DNA of 64,000 bases from Rhizobium johnstonii 3841. Its GTDB lineage: Bacteria > Pseudomonadota > Alphaproteobacteria > Rhizobiales > Rhizobiaceae. The notes below the pieces were generated by a model. The model did no database searches. It was not told the DNA's origin and saw only the letters and a program-made list of their open reading frames with translations. The position numbers were made by a program, and so were the translations under genes. Location of the stretch: positions 625,501-689,500 of the forward strand of contig NC_008380.1 of NCBI RefSeq assembly GCF_000009265.1. The letters run 5' to 3'. Shown here one piece after another: positions 27,775-36,937 of this stretch (its first letter is position 1; each line of letters opens with the position of its first letter).

Positions 27775-28809
27775 ATGGCGGTTTTGGTGACGGGCGGGGC
27801 CGGTTATATCGGCAGTCACATGGTTTGGGCGCTGCTCGATGCGGGCGAGGATGTGGTCGTGCTCGACCGCCTCTCCACAGGCTTTCGCTGGGCCGTGGCG
27901 CCGGCGGCGCGTTTCTATCTCGGCGACGTTGCCGATCCCGACATATTGAAAAAGGTCTTCATCGAAAACGACATCGAGGCGATCATCCATTTCGCCGGCT
28001 CCGCCGTCGTCCCGGTCTCGGTCGCCGATCCGCTCTCCTATTACGACAACAATTCCGGCAAGACCCGGGCGCTGCTGAGCGCTTCGGTCAAGGCCGGTAT
28101 CCGTAACTTCGTCTTCTCCTCGACGGCGGCCGTCTACGGCCAACAAAAGACCGACCTGCCGGTGAAGGAGACGGCCCCCCTCAATCCGGAAAATCCTTAC
28201 GGCCAGTCGAAGCTGATGACCGAGTTCATGCTGCGCGATGCCGCCGCCGCCTATGATTTCAACTATGTCGCGCTTCGCTACTTCAACGTCGCCGGCGCCG
28301 ACCCGCACCACCGCGCCGGCCAGTCGACCTCAGGCGCCACGCACCTCATCAAGGTCGCCTGCGAGGCAGCACTTGGCACGCGCGACAGCGTCAATGTCTA
28401 TGGCATCGATTATCCTACCCATGACGGCACCGGCGTGCGCGACTACATCCATGTCAGCGATCTCACGGATGCACATCTGAAAGCGCTGCAACACCTGCGC
28501 AGAGGCAAGGGCTCGCTCGTGGCTAATTGTGGTTATGGCAGCGGCTATTCCGTGCTCGACGTTTTGAACATGGTCACCCGCCTGCACGGGCATTCCTTCA
28601 AGATCCACATGGCGCCGCGGCGCGCCGGCGATTCCGCAAGCGTCGTCGCAGACGCTTCGCTCGCCCGGCAGGTGCTCGACTGGAAGCCCAGATACGATTC
28701 GCTGGAAACCATCGTCCAGAGCTCGCTCGATTGGGAACTGTTCCTGTCGAATAAGAATGTCGACGACCTGCACAGCATCCACCGGGCGCTCGCCGCCGCG
28801 TCCTTCTGA
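27775..28809 (+). CDS. galE: UDP-glucose 4-epimerase
   Basis: 344 residues from ATG 27775 (ATGs at 27766 and 27736 are alternatives). The NAD motif is VTGGAGYIGSHMVW, the catalytic Ser/Thr region is FSSTAAVYGQ, and the catalytic YxxxK is NPYGQSKLMTE. FNVAGADP and the C-terminal GYSVLDVLNMV segment fit GalE/ExoB. It interconverts UDP-glucose and UDP-galactose, feeding exopolysaccharide and LPS synthesis. It stands alone, without other polysaccharide genes. Confidence 0.94.
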   Translation: MAVLVTGGAGYIGSHMVWALLDAGEDVVVLDRLSTGFRWAVAPAARFYLGDVADPDILKKVFIENDIEAIIHFAGSAVVPVSVADPLSYYDNNSGKTRALLSASVKAGIRNFVFSSTAAVYGQQKTDLPVKETAPLNPENPYGQSKLMTEFMLRDAAAAYDFNYVALRYFNVAGADPHHRAGQSTSGATHLIKVACEAALGTRDSVNVYGIDYPTHDGTGVRDYIHVSDLTDAHLKALQHLRRGKGSLVANCGYGSGYSVLDVLNMVTRLHGHSFKIHMAPRRAGDSASVVADASLARQVLDWKPRYDSLETIVQSSLDWELFLSNKNVDDLHSIHRALAAASF

Positions 28810-28915
28810 TCCAGAACCCGTTTCCCATCCCCGCGCCTGCGGGTCTGCATGCCGTAACGTGAATAAGGAAAAATCAAGCTTTCTCTGGCTGGCTCGGGCC
28901 AACGGAAAAGAGACG

Positions 28916-30877
28916 ATGAAGAACTTTCTGGCCTCATTGCAGCTGCAAAAAGACAATCCGACGCTTCTGCTGGCGCAGTTCCGAGCCCTGTCGTCGCAGA
29001 TTCCCATTCTCTATGTCCTGCTGATCATCAATGCCCTTGCGGTGGCGATCACCCACCTCAAATCCGCGCCCCTTTGGCTTTCGCTCTACATTCCCGTGGC
29101 GTTGAGCGTCGTCTGTGTCTTCCGTCTCTGCTGGTGGGAGATCCGGGGCAAGGAAAACGTAACCGCCGAGCGGGCCTACAGGCTGATGAAGCTCACGATA
29201 TCAGGGGCCGGCATCCTGGCCGTCGCTTTCGGCGGCTGGGCGATCGCGCTTTACCAATATGGCGATGCTTCCCAGCAGGGTCAGATCGCCTACTTCCTCG
29301 TCGTGACGGGGATTTCCTGCATCTTTTGCCTGATGCACCTGCCGATGGCGGCCGCGCTGACCACGGTCATCACCTTCTCGGCCATGGTCGCGACCTTCTT
29401 GTTCTCGGGCAATCCCGTTTTCGTGGCGACCGCCGTCAGTGGCCTCTTCCTGATCTTGCCCTTCCTCCGGGTGATCAACAGCTACTTCCAGAATTTCGTC
29501 GGTCTCGTGCAATTGACCGAGGAATTGAAGCAGAAGCAGGCGGAAGCCGAGGAGCTGAACCTGGTCAACAGCCGTAACGCGCTGCATGACCAGCTGACCG
29601 GCCTTGCCAATCGCCGCAGCTTCTTTCTCTCGCTGGAAAAACGGCTGCAGAAGGATCCGTCCTCGCCGCCCGTCCTCGGCATTCTCGATCTCGACGGCTT
29701 CAAGCCGGTCAACGACGTCTTCGGCCATGCCGCCGGCGACCTCGTGCTCAAGGAGACGGCCCGCCGCTTCGTCGCGCTGGTCGGCGAAGAGGGCATCGTC
29801 TCCCGTCTCGGCGGCGATGAGTTCGGGATCATCTTCCCCTGCTCGATGACACGCCAGGCGATCGCCGATCTCGGCCAAGCGCTCTGCGCCGTCGTCCGCG
29901 ATCCTTTCGAAATTCCCGACGGCTCGGTCCGCGTCTTCGGTTCCTGCGGCATCGTCTATCCCGATATCGGCGAGTACACGGCCGAGGATCTCTACGAGAA
30001 AGCGGATTTCGCTCTTTACCAGGTCAAGAGCAAGCGCAGCAGCGGCGTCGAATTCTTCTCAGCCGAGCACGAGAAGATCCTGACGCAGCGCCACCTGATC
30101 GAACTCGAACTGCAGGCGAACGACTTCGCCAAGGAATTGAAACTCGACTATCAGCCGATCGTCGAATTGAGGAGCGGCCGCGTCGTCGCTTACGAGGCGC
30201 TCGCCCGCTGGGACAGCGCCCGCTTCGGCCGCATCAGTCCAGACGCCTTCATTCCGGCCGCCGAGCGCACGGCGGTCATCGGCCGCATGACCCGCATCCT
30301 TTTCGCCAAGGCGCTCGAAGCGCTGGCGATCATTCCACGGCATCTCAGGCTGTCCTTTAATCTCTCGGCGCGCGATATTTGCGACCACGAGACCTCGATG
30401 GCGCTGCTTGCCATGATCACCCGCTCCGGCATCGATCCCAGGCGCATCGAATTCGAGATTACCGAGACGGCGCTGCTCTCCGATTTCGACACCGCCGACC
30501 AGGTGATCACTATGTTGCGCGCTGCCGGCATCTCGATTGCGCTGGACGATTTCGGCACCGGCTATTCGAGCCTCAGCCATATTCATCGCCTCGGCTTCGA
30601 CAAGCTGAAGATCGACAAGTCCTTCGTGATGAATTTCGATCGCGACGCCCGTTGTATGAACATCACCCGCTCGGTCGCCAATCTCTGCCAGAATCTCGGC
30701 ATCGCCTCCGTCGCTGAAGGCGTCGAAAGCGAAGAGATTGCCGAGGGATTGAAGGCGATAGGCGTTCGTCTGGCGCAGGGCTATCATTTCTCGCGGCCGC
30801 TGCCGCTCGAACTTGCCATCGATTACGCCGCCCGGTGCGAGGCCGAAGCCTCCGCCCGCAATTCGCTGTCTGCCTGA
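28916..30877 (+). CDS. Membrane-anchored GGDEF-EAL protein (c-di-GMP turnover)
   Basis: 653 residues from ATG 28916, the start that gives a compact N-terminus. Residues 30-190 contain about six membrane helices, followed by a coiled coil (EELKQKQAEAEELNLVNSR). The GGDEF domain keeps its signature (SRLGGDEFGII, near residue 300) and lacks an RxxD inhibitory site just upstream. The EAL domain keeps AYEALARWD (near 426), EITETALLSD and LDDFGTGYSSL, with the Lys of FDKLKIDKSF. Both cyclase and phosphodiesterase activity are therefore possible. It follows galE by 106 bases, and coregulation is possible. Confidence 0.94.
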   Translation: MKNFLASLQLQKDNPTLLLAQFRALSSQIPILYVLLIINALAVAITHLKSAPLWLSLYIPVALSVVCVFRLCWWEIRGKENVTAERAYRLMKLTISGAGILAVAFGGWAIALYQYGDASQQGQIAYFLVVTGISCIFCLMHLPMAAALTTVITFSAMVATFLFSGNPVFVATAVSGLFLILPFLRVINSYFQNFVGLVQLTEELKQKQAEAEELNLVNSRNALHDQLTGLANRRSFFLSLEKRLQKDPSSPPVLGILDLDGFKPVNDVFGHAAGDLVLKETARRFVALVGEEGIVSRLGGDEFGIIFPCSMTRQAIADLGQALCAVVRDPFEIPDGSVRVFGSCGIVYPDIGEYTAEDLYEKADFALYQVKSKRSSGVEFFSAEHEKILTQRHLIELELQANDFAKELKLDYQPIVELRSGRVVAYEALARWDSARFGRISPDAFIPAAERTAVIGRMTRILFAKALEALAIIPRHLRLSFNLSARDICDHETSMALLAMITRSGIDPRRIEFEITETALLSDFDTADQVITMLRAAGISIALDDFGTGYSSLSHIHRLGFDKLKIDKSFVMNFDRDARCMNITRSVANLCQNLGIASVAEGVESEEIAEGLKAIGVRLAQGYHFSRPLPLELAIDYAARCEAEASARNSLSA

Positions 30878-30960
30878 ACGATCGATCTCGATCCGCCGCA
30901 AATCGACTGGAGTGATGCTTCACCGTCGTCTATTCATGGTCGCAATAGATGAGGTGAACC

Positions 30961-32025
30961 ATGCAGGACGGCGAACGGCAAGACGAAGTCATCATTGAAC
31001 GGCGAGGCACCGCAGGCGTCATCAGGCTCAACCGGCCGCGGGCGCTGAACAGCCTGACGCTGCCGATGATCCGCACGATCACCGGGGCCCTTCACGCTTT
31101 TGCCCGAGATTCCGAGGTGGCGAGTGTCGTGATGATGGGGGAGGGCGAACGCGGCTTCTGTGCCGGCGGCGATATCCGCGCCCTGCATGAGAGTGCCCGT
31201 GCCGGCGATGGCCTGGCGGCAAGCTTCTGGCGCGAGGAATTCCGCCTCAACCATCTGATTGCCTCCTACCCAAAACCCTATGTCGCGCTGATGGACGGCA
31301 TCACCATGGGCGGCGGCGTCGGCCTGTCGTCGCACGGCCGCCACCGCATCGTCACCGAGCGCACGCGCCTTGCCATGCCCGAAACCGGCATCGGCTATGT
31401 CCCGGATGTCGGCGCCACCTGGCTGCTGCCGCGTGGCCCCGGCGAGGCCGGAACATGGCTCGGCCTGACGGGGCTCGATATTGGTGCGGCCGATGCGATC
31501 CACGCCCGCCTTGCCGACCTTCAGATCGCCTCGTCGCTGCTCGGCGAAACGATCGATGCTCTGTCGGACCTGCCGCGCGCCAGCTCATCCGGCGATGTCG
31601 ATGCCGTGCTGCAGGCGCTTTCTGAGCCTCAGGGAGAAAGCCGGCTCAAGCAGAACGCGGCGACGATCGATCGCGCATTTCGGTTCGACAGCGTCGAGGA
31701 GATCCTGGCAGCGCTTGCCGAGGAGGAGGGCGAATTCGCCGCCGAGACGTGCCGGGTGATGCTGACGCGTTCACCGACCAGCCTGAAGCTCGCTTTGCGG
31801 CTGCTGCGGGCCGGCCGCCGCAGCGCCTCGCTTGCCGAATGCCTCGGCCGCGAACTCGGCGCCTGCCTGCAGATGCTTGATAATCCCGATTTCTTCGAGG
31901 GTATTCGCGCCGCCGTCATCGACAAGGACCGCAATCCGCAATGGTCGCCGGCATCAGTCGAGGCTGTGGGGGCATCAACGGTCGAGCAATTCCTGAAACC
32001 GGCTGAGCCGCCGCTTTCACTCTGA
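30961..32025 (+). CDS. Enoyl-CoA hydratase/isomerase family protein, 3-hydroxyisobutyryl-CoA hydrolase type
   Basis: 354 residues, longer than plain crotonases and typical of the 3-hydroxyisobutyryl-CoA hydrolase branch. Visible are RPRALNSLTLPM, GFCAGGDIRALHE, MDGITMGGGVGLSSHGRHRI (oxyanion hole) and MPETGIGYVPDVGATWLLPR with the catalytic Glu/Asp region. The predicted reaction is hydrolysis of 3-hydroxyisobutyryl-CoA in valine catabolism; the substrate is inferred from family length and motifs. RBS GATGAGGTGAACC precedes the ATG. It converges with the helicase gene 11 bases away. Confidence 0.88.
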   Translation: MQDGERQDEVIIERRGTAGVIRLNRPRALNSLTLPMIRTITGALHAFARDSEVASVVMMGEGERGFCAGGDIRALHESARAGDGLAASFWREEFRLNHLIASYPKPYVALMDGITMGGGVGLSSHGRHRIVTERTRLAMPETGIGYVPDVGATWLLPRGPGEAGTWLGLTGLDIGAADAIHARLADLQIASSLLGETIDALSDLPRASSSGDVDAVLQALSEPQGESRLKQNAATIDRAFRFDSVEEILAALAEEEGEFAAETCRVMLTRSPTSLKLALRLLRAGRRSASLAECLGRELGACLQMLDNPDFFEGIRAAVIDKDRNPQWSPASVEAVGASTVEQFLKPAEPPLSL

Positions 32026-32036
32026 ACTCTATCCGG

Positions 32037-34094
32037 TTATCGCCACATGCCGCGCATGCGGGCGCCGACATCGATGCGCACCTGCCGCGCTTGGGCTTGC
32101 GCGGCCTCCGATTTCCCCTGCGGCCAGCTGCAGGCCTCGAAGAACTGCAGCAGTGTGGCGGGAATGAAGCGGCTGCGCGAGGCATAGACGTGCCGGTCGC
32201 CCTGAGAGTTCTGCCCATAGGTGAAGAAGCGTTGCGGAACGACAAGGTCGAGACCATCCCGGGCGCGCGTCATGGCGACATAGAGTAGCCGGCGTTCCTC
32301 TTCGATTTCGGCGGTGGTGCCGACGGCGAGATCGCTCGGTATGCATCCGTCGACGACGTTCAGCATGAAGACCCTCGTCCATTCCTGGCCCTTGGCGGAA
32401 TGGATGGTCGACAGGATGAGGTAGTCTTCGTCGAGAAGCGGCACGCCCGCCTGGTCGCTGGTCGCATCCGGCGGATCGAGCGTGAGCTCGGTGAGAAAGC
32501 GCTCGCGCGAGGCATAACCGCTAGCGATCTGCTCGAGCTGCAGCAGGTCGGCCTGCCGAGTCGCTGCGTCCTCGTGCAGCCGTTCAAGATGCGGCGCGTA
32601 CCATTGCCGTGCCAGGCCGATTTCCGCCGGCCACCCGGCCTTGCCGGTCTTCAGCTCTTGCAGCATCGAAACGAACATTGTCCAGTCCTCGCCGGAGCGC
32701 GGTGGCGCCGGCATGGCAGCGAGAGCAGAAATCGGGCTGGCATCCTCGGCCATCAGGTCGAGCGTCTTCTGCGCCGTCGACGGCCCGACGCCCGGCAGGA
32801 TCTGCATCAGCCGGAAGCCCGCCACCCGGTCGCGCGGGTTCTGCGCGAAGCGAAGGGCGGCCAGCATGTCCTTCACATGCGCGCTGTCGAGAAACTTCAG
32901 CCCGCCGAACTTGACGAAGGGAATGTTGCGCCGGGTCAGCTCGACCTCCAGCGGCCCACTGTGATGCGAGGCGCGGAAGAGCACGGCCTGCTGCTTGAGC
33001 GTGAGGCCTTCCTCGCGATTGTCGAGCACCATGTCGGCGACGTAGCGCGCCTGCTCGGCCTCGTCGCGCACCGTGACGAGGCGCGGCCGGTCGGCCGATT
33101 GCCGTTCGGTCCAGAGATTCTTGGTGAAGCGCTCCGAGGCGAGATCGATGACGGCGTTGGCGGCGGCGAGAATCGGCTGCGTCGAGCGGTAGTTGCGGTC
33201 GAGCGTGACGATATTGGCGGCCGGGCTGAAGGCGGCGGGAAAATCGAGGATATTGCGCACCGTCGCGGCGCGGAAGGAATAGATCGACTGTGCGTCGTCG
33301 CCGACGACGGTCAGCCCCTGGCCTTGGGGCTTCAGCGCCAGCAGGATCGAGGCCTGCAGCCGGTTGGTGTCCTGATATTCGTCGACCAGCACATGGTCGA
33401 AGCGGCTGCCGATATCCTCGGCAATCATCGCTTCGCCGACCATCTGCGCCCAGTAGAGCAGCAGATCGTCGTAATCGAGCACGTTCTGGCTCTGCTTGGC
33501 CTCGACATAACAGGCGAACAGTTCGCGCAGCTGTTTCTCCCACGTCGCGCACCAGGGAAAGACGTCGCGCAACACGAGGTCGAGCGCGGTTTCCGAATTC
33601 ACCGCCCTGGAATAGATGGCAAGGCACGTGCCCTTTGTGGGAAAGCGGCTTTCCGTCTTCGAGAAACCGAGGTCGTGCCGGATGAGGTTCATCAGATCGG
33701 CACTGTCTTCGCGGTCGTGGATGGTAAACCCAGGATCGAGACCGATCTGCTCCGCATAATCGCGCAGCAGCCGGGCGCCGATGCCGTGGAAGGTGCCGGA
33801 CCAGGAAAGCGCATCCGCCATGACGCCGGCATTCGAACCCAGCACGTCACGGCAGATGCGCTCGACGCGTCGCGCCATCTCGGCTGCCGCCCGGCGCGAA
33901 AAGGTCATCAGCAGGATGCGGCGCGGATCAGCGCCCTTGACGATGAGATGGGCGACCCGATGCGCCAAGGTATTCGTCTTGCCCGAGCCGGCGCCGGCAA
34001 TGACCAGCAGCGGCCCGGCAATATGGCTGCCGTCGATGAGCGTGCCGTGCTCGACGGCCATGCGCTGCTGCGGATTGAGCTTTTCGAGATACAT
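32037..34094 (-). CDS. UvrD/Rep-family ATP-dependent DNA helicase
   Basis: 685 residues, SF1A helicase. LNPQQRMAVEHG is the Q motif, AGAGSGKTNTLAHR motif I, DYDDLLLYW and VDEYQDTNRLQ motif II, VGDDAQSIYSFRAA motif III, LDRNYRSTQPIL motif IV, STIHSAKGQEWTRVF motif V and EERRLLYVAMTRARDGL motif VI. It is shorter than UvrD II/PcrA and lacks an obvious Tudor-like C-terminus, which is closer to Rep-like family members. It unwinds DNA 3' to 5' in repair or replication restart. The gene is followed by no partner on its strand. Confidence 0.93.
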   Translation of the reverse strand: MYLEKLNPQQRMAVEHGTLIDGSHIAGPLLVIAGAGSGKTNTLAHRVAHLIVKGADPRRILLMTFSRRAAAEMARRVERICRDVLGSNAGVMADALSWSGTFHGIGARLLRDYAEQIGLDPGFTIHDREDSADLMNLIRHDLGFSKTESRFPTKGTCLAIYSRAVNSETALDLVLRDVFPWCATWEKQLRELFACYVEAKQSQNVLDYDDLLLYWAQMVGEAMIAEDIGSRFDHVLVDEYQDTNRLQASILLALKPQGQGLTVVGDDAQSIYSFRAATVRNILDFPAAFSPAANIVTLDRNYRSTQPILAAANAVIDLASERFTKNLWTERQSADRPRLVTVRDEAEQARYVADMVLDNREEGLTLKQQAVLFRASHHSGPLEVELTRRNIPFVKFGGLKFLDSAHVKDMLAALRFAQNPRDRVAGFRLMQILPGVGPSTAQKTLDLMAEDASPISALAAMPAPPRSGEDWTMFVSMLQELKTGKAGWPAEIGLARQWYAPHLERLHEDAATRQADLLQLEQIASGYASRERFLTELTLDPPDATSDQAGVPLLDEDYLILSTIHSAKGQEWTRVFMLNVVDGCIPSDLAVGTTAEIEEERRLLYVAMTRARDGLDLVVPQRFFTYGQNSQGDRHVYASRSRFIPATLLQFFEACSWPQGKSEAAQAQARQVRIDVGARMRGMWR

Positions 34095-34201
34095 CCAGCC
34101 GTCCGGTCGGGCTCCCGCAGAATCACTGGGGAAAGATTAGATGTTCCTTGAATGTTCGCGATTGCCGTCCCTGTCAAGCGATCTGGCGCGCGAGCAACAT
34201 C

Positions 34202-34468
34202 TCAGTCGGGGAAATCCGGGCCGATCTCGCGCCGCACCAGCTTCAGGCTGCGGTCCGGCTGAAGAATATAGGTTTCCTCCACACGCTGGCCCGTCCCGTT
34301 GTAGAACTGGTTGTAGACGGCGCTGCCGACCGGCGACTTGGTAAGCTTCGTTCGCGGCTGGCCGCCATAGGTAATGCTGCCGGGAATGGGTTCCAGCGCC
34401 GGCGTATCGGCCGAGGAGCAGCCGGCAAGCATTGCCCCGGCAAACAAGGCAGGCAAAAGCGCTTTCAT
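34202..34468 (-). CDS. Small lipoprotein of unknown function
   Basis: 88 residues from ATG 34468, chosen because it gives a clean lipoprotein signal (MKALLPALFAGAMLAGCSS, lipobox LAGC) and has GAGGGGTGACGACG in front; the longer open frame is non-coding. The mature part contains SITYGGQPRTKLTKSPVGSAV and ends with EETYILQPDRSLKLVRRE, a short beta-rich domain. The family is not recognised. The divergent BON-domain gene starts 68 bases away, so the two may share a promoter region. Confidence 0.8.
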   Translation of the reverse strand: MKALLPALFAGAMLAGCSSADTPALEPIPGSITYGGQPRTKLTKSPVGSAVYNQFYNGTGQRVEETYILQPDRSLKLVRREIGPDFPD

Positions 34469-34535
34469 CGTCGTCACCCCTCTTTCGACTGCAGCGAGAT
34501 ATGGAAGCCCCGTCGCCTTTCGCCAAGGGGTGCCC

Positions 34536-34907
34536 ATGCCACCGCGCAGGTATCGCTGTCGAGCAGGCTCTTCTTTTCCGGGGGACGCAACGAAATGTGT
34601 CGCTGCGGAGTTAACAGACATCAACCAACATCAGGAAACGTTCACGGTGCTCGGCTTTCCAGCATTCACGGGGCATGGCGAGCCCGGCCGGCAGGGCCAC
34701 AGCGATGCCGCGACGCGCGCCTCGGTGGAAAGCGCCCTTCATGCGGCCGCCGATTTCGAAGCCGGCGAAATCACCGTCAGCATATCGGGCTCCTATGTCA
34801 TCCTGGAGGGTTTCGTGCGCCAGCGGGGTGATGTCGAGCGGGCGCTCCAGATCGCTGAGGGCGTCGTCGGCCGGGGCTATGTGCGTGCTCGCCTGCTGCG
34901 ACGCTAA
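34536..34907 (+). CDS. BON-domain-like small protein
   Basis: 123 residues from ATG 34536 (AAGGGG upstream); the start is uncertain, as the frame is open to 34374. The C-terminal 60 residues look like one BON domain: ASVESALHAAADFEAGEITVSISGSYVILEGFVRQRGDVERALQIAEGVVG has the alpha-beta-beta order with the conserved Gly of EGFV and a terminal VRARLL strand. BON domains bind membranes or proteins in stress-related envelope proteins. No signal peptide is evident with this start. The stop codon directly abuts a REP-like palindrome. Confidence 0.7.
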   Translation: MPPRRYRCRAGSSFPGDATKCVAAELTDINQHQETFTVLGFPAFTGHGEPGRQGHSDAATRASVESALHAAADFEAGEITVSISGSYVILEGFVRQRGDVERALQIAEGVVGRGYVRARLLRR

Positions 34908-34955
34908 TGCATGTCGCCTAAAAGTGTGCAGCGGTTTTAGGACAACGACATGCAT
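34908..34955. repeat. REP-like palindrome after the BON gene
   Basis: Arms TGCATGTCG (34908-34916) and CGACATGCA (34946-34954) flank an inner CCTAAAA/TTTTAGG pair and the central AGTGTGCAGCGG motif shared with the other elements in the window. It begins right after the TAA stop codon. Confidence 0.8.
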
Positions 34956-35065
34956 CAAATAAAAGTCCGGCGCCGGTCTGCGCGCTCATCTCTTTGCGAT
35001 GCATGAAGGGAACCAAAATGCTCTCTCGCGTGTTGAAAGGCCGGACCTAAACGCTGGAGACTCTC

Positions 35066-35329
35066 ATGCAGTTGCTTCCTCGCCTCTGGGCAACGACCTT
35101 GATAGTGGGTTGCGGTGTCTTTGCCGGCTCCGCCCATGCTTCGCTGGAAACCGGCACGAATTATTCCGCTTTGCCGAAGGACCAGATCGCCCTCAACGAA
35201 TATACCGGGGCCGTCGCCTGCACACCGGTAGAGCCTCACTATCTCCCCTCTTTCATTCGCGCGACGGACGGCACGATCATCGGCGTCGGTTATGTCGAGA
35301 TCGATAATGAGAGCGGCGCGGATTGCTGA
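35066..35329 (+). CDS. Small exported protein of unknown function
   Basis: 87 residues from ATG 35066 with TGGAGA upstream. The N-terminus is a signal peptide (WATTLIVGCGVFAGSAHA-SLE), so a mature protein of about 62 residues is expected in the periplasm. It has two Cys, in VACTPVEP and at the very C-terminus (GADC), that could form a disulfide. I do not recognise the family. It stands alone. Confidence 0.65.
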   Translation: MQLLPRLWATTLIVGCGVFAGSAHASLETGTNYSALPKDQIALNEYTGAVACTPVEPHYLPSFIRATDGTIIGVGYVEIDNESGADC

Positions 35330-35582
35330 AAAAAGGCGGTCCTGCTCGGACGAGGCTCGCCTGCGTTTCCGCAGAGGTGACGAGCCTCTAACCATCATCA
35401 TGATGGCTGGTCATCTTCTATTGATGCAGCTGTACCAGGCGCAACGCCCTTTGCACCAAAACCCGGGACGCACTTGTTGCAGGGTTAAACCAAAATTAAA
35501 GCCCAAAATTAAAGCATCCTCCCATTCCGGCACGCTTGCGCGCCCAGAAGGCGAAAATCGCCCGAAATTCCTTGCCGAAGTG

Positions 35583-35825
35583 CTAATGCAGCTTCAGCTT
35601 CGCCTCTTCGGCGGCCGCCAGAAACTCGGCTCTTGCTTCTTCCACGCTCTTGCGCCCATCGAGCGCTGCCCGGCAGGCGCTGCGGGCCTTGATATAACGA
35701 AGCCCGCGCATACTCGGCCAAAGATCCGCCAGGCACTTCAGCGCATCGAACGGCCCATTGACCGTTCGCGCATCGGCACCTTCGAAACCAACCTTGACCG
35801 GGCTGTTCCATCTTTCAGTTGCCAT
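35583..35825 (-). CDS. DUF982 family protein
   Basis: 80 residues from ATG 35825 with GGAGG at proper distance; longer upstream frame ignored. VNGPFDALKCLADLWPSMRG followed by ARSACRAALDG and EEARAEFLAAAEEA is the conserved pattern of DUF982, a small cytosolic family largely confined to Rhizobiales, often in many copies. The function is unknown. It is isolated; 253 bases to its left show no gene. Confidence 0.85.
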   Translation of the reverse strand: MATERWNSPVKVGFEGADARTVNGPFDALKCLADLWPSMRGLRYIKARSACRAALDGRKSVEEARAEFLAAAEEAKLKLH

Positions 35826-36180
35826 CGACGCTCCTCCACGATTTTCGACAGAAACGAAGCGCAGCATCTCCCAGTTCCTCCGGGGAGACTTTGCGATAGT
35901 TACTCTAGCGTGATTTTTGCGGTCAACAATGGTGAATCGTTGGTTGCTGATGAGGCGAAATGTCAGCTTGCGTAAGACGGATCGCAGGCGCGCGCAACCT
36001 AAGAGGAATTTTGGGTAGTCGTACGATGGACGACTTCGTGGCCTCACGCGCCAATTCCAGGTGAAGACTTGGTAACCGGAGAAATGTTCGACCTGTGGCA
36101 GTTTTCCCCGTTCATATCTTGTCATCTCGAAGTAACCGAGCTTCCCGATTGCGCTGCGTGGCTGTCCGGTTCATGCAGAT
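35826..36180. other. Intergenic stretch, no gene seen
   Basis: About 355 bases upstream of the DUF982 gene. Open frames here are extensions or shadows without RBS or recognisable product. It should contain the DUF982 promoter. A mosaic repeat begins at 36181. Confidence 0.5.
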
Positions 36181-36325
36181 GGCTGCCCCTCACCCTAACC
36201 CTCTCCCCGTAAAAACGGGGCGAGGGGACGTGCCCTGCGAGAGGTGAGCGAGGGACGGAGAGGTCGCGGCATATCCCCTTCGCCCCGTTTACGGGGAGAA
36301 GGTGGCGGCAGCCGGATGAGGGGCT
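36181..36325. repeat. Rhizobial intergenic mosaic-like repeat, copy B (inverted relative to copy A)
   Basis: About 145 bases starting GGCTGCCCCTCACCCTAACC and ending CCGGATGAGGGGCT, with hairpins CTCTCCCCGTAAAAACGGGGCGAG and CCCCTTCGCCCCGTTTACGGGGAGAAGG. It is clearly the reverse-complement form of the element at 27433-27578, with scattered substitutions. It is 83 bases from tRNA-Thr. Confidence 0.85.
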
Positions 36326-36407
36326 GGTCTCGCCGATCTACTAAGTCGGAATGTTGCCCCGCCTCGCTGACGGAGAAAAGTGATTTCCCGATATCTAAGA
36401 GAAAAAC

Positions 36408-36482
36408 TGGTGCTGCCGAGTGGGATTGAACCACCGACCTCACCCTTACCAAGGGTGTGCTCTACCACTGAGCTACGGCAGC
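36408..36482 (-). tRNA. tRNA-Thr (GGT anticodon)
   Basis: Read on the minus strand, the acceptor GCTGCCG pairs with CGGCAGC, followed by discriminator A and an encoded CCA (36408-36410). The D arm contains GTAGCTCAGTGGTAGAGC. The anticodon arm CACCC-TTGGTAA-GGGTG gives anticodon GGT, and the T arm is GGTGGTTCAATCC. All four stems form. 75 bases with CCA. Confidence 0.97.
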
Positions 36483-36635
36483 AGGACCAGGACCCGTGCG
36501 AGCCGGGTGGCTCAATCGCGAGAACGGGGGGCTATTGCCACAGCTTGGCGGCAAGCGCAAGCCGCAAATTCCAACTTCGTATGGATTGAGGCAAAGGGCC
36601 TTTTGGATTGGCGCGAATTCGGCTAATCCTGTCGC

Positions 36636-36830
36636 ATGAATGAAAAGACCGAAACCGGCCAGCAGAGCCGCAAACAGGCGATCGAAGCGCAGGCGAAATT
36701 GCGCCGCGACCGTGCCGCCGAAAAGCTCAGGGAAAATCTGGGGCGACGCAAACAGCAGGTCCGCGCCCGCCGTTCGGGCCAAGCCGACGAAACAAATGGG
36801 CTTCCCGCCGCAAAAATGGACGAATCGTAA
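36636..36830 (+). CDS. Small Arg/Lys-rich protein upstream of murA
   Basis: 64 residues, highly charged (EAQAKLRRDRAAEKLRENLGRRKQQVRARR), predicted to be one long helix. I do not recognise a family; a short basic ORF before murA is, from memory, common in rhizobia. No strong RBS is visible before ATG 36636. It lies 107 bases upstream of murA and may be in the same transcript. Confidence 0.55.
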   Translation: MNEKTETGQQSRKQAIEAQAKLRRDRAAEKLRENLGRRKQQVRARRSGQADETNGLPAAKMDES

Positions 36831-36937
36831 TGTTCCGTCCGTCGCGAATTGAAGCGTGTCGAGAAATCCCCTAAACACCTCACTCCTTATTCCAAGGCAG
36901 AACTTTCAGGAAAGGCGGGCTCGGCCCGTAAGCGCAC

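Noticed and set aside
35292..35975. 227-codon plus-strand frame overlapping the DUF982 gene
   Set aside because: No RBS and no recognisable domain; DUF982 on the minus strand has an RBS and family match.
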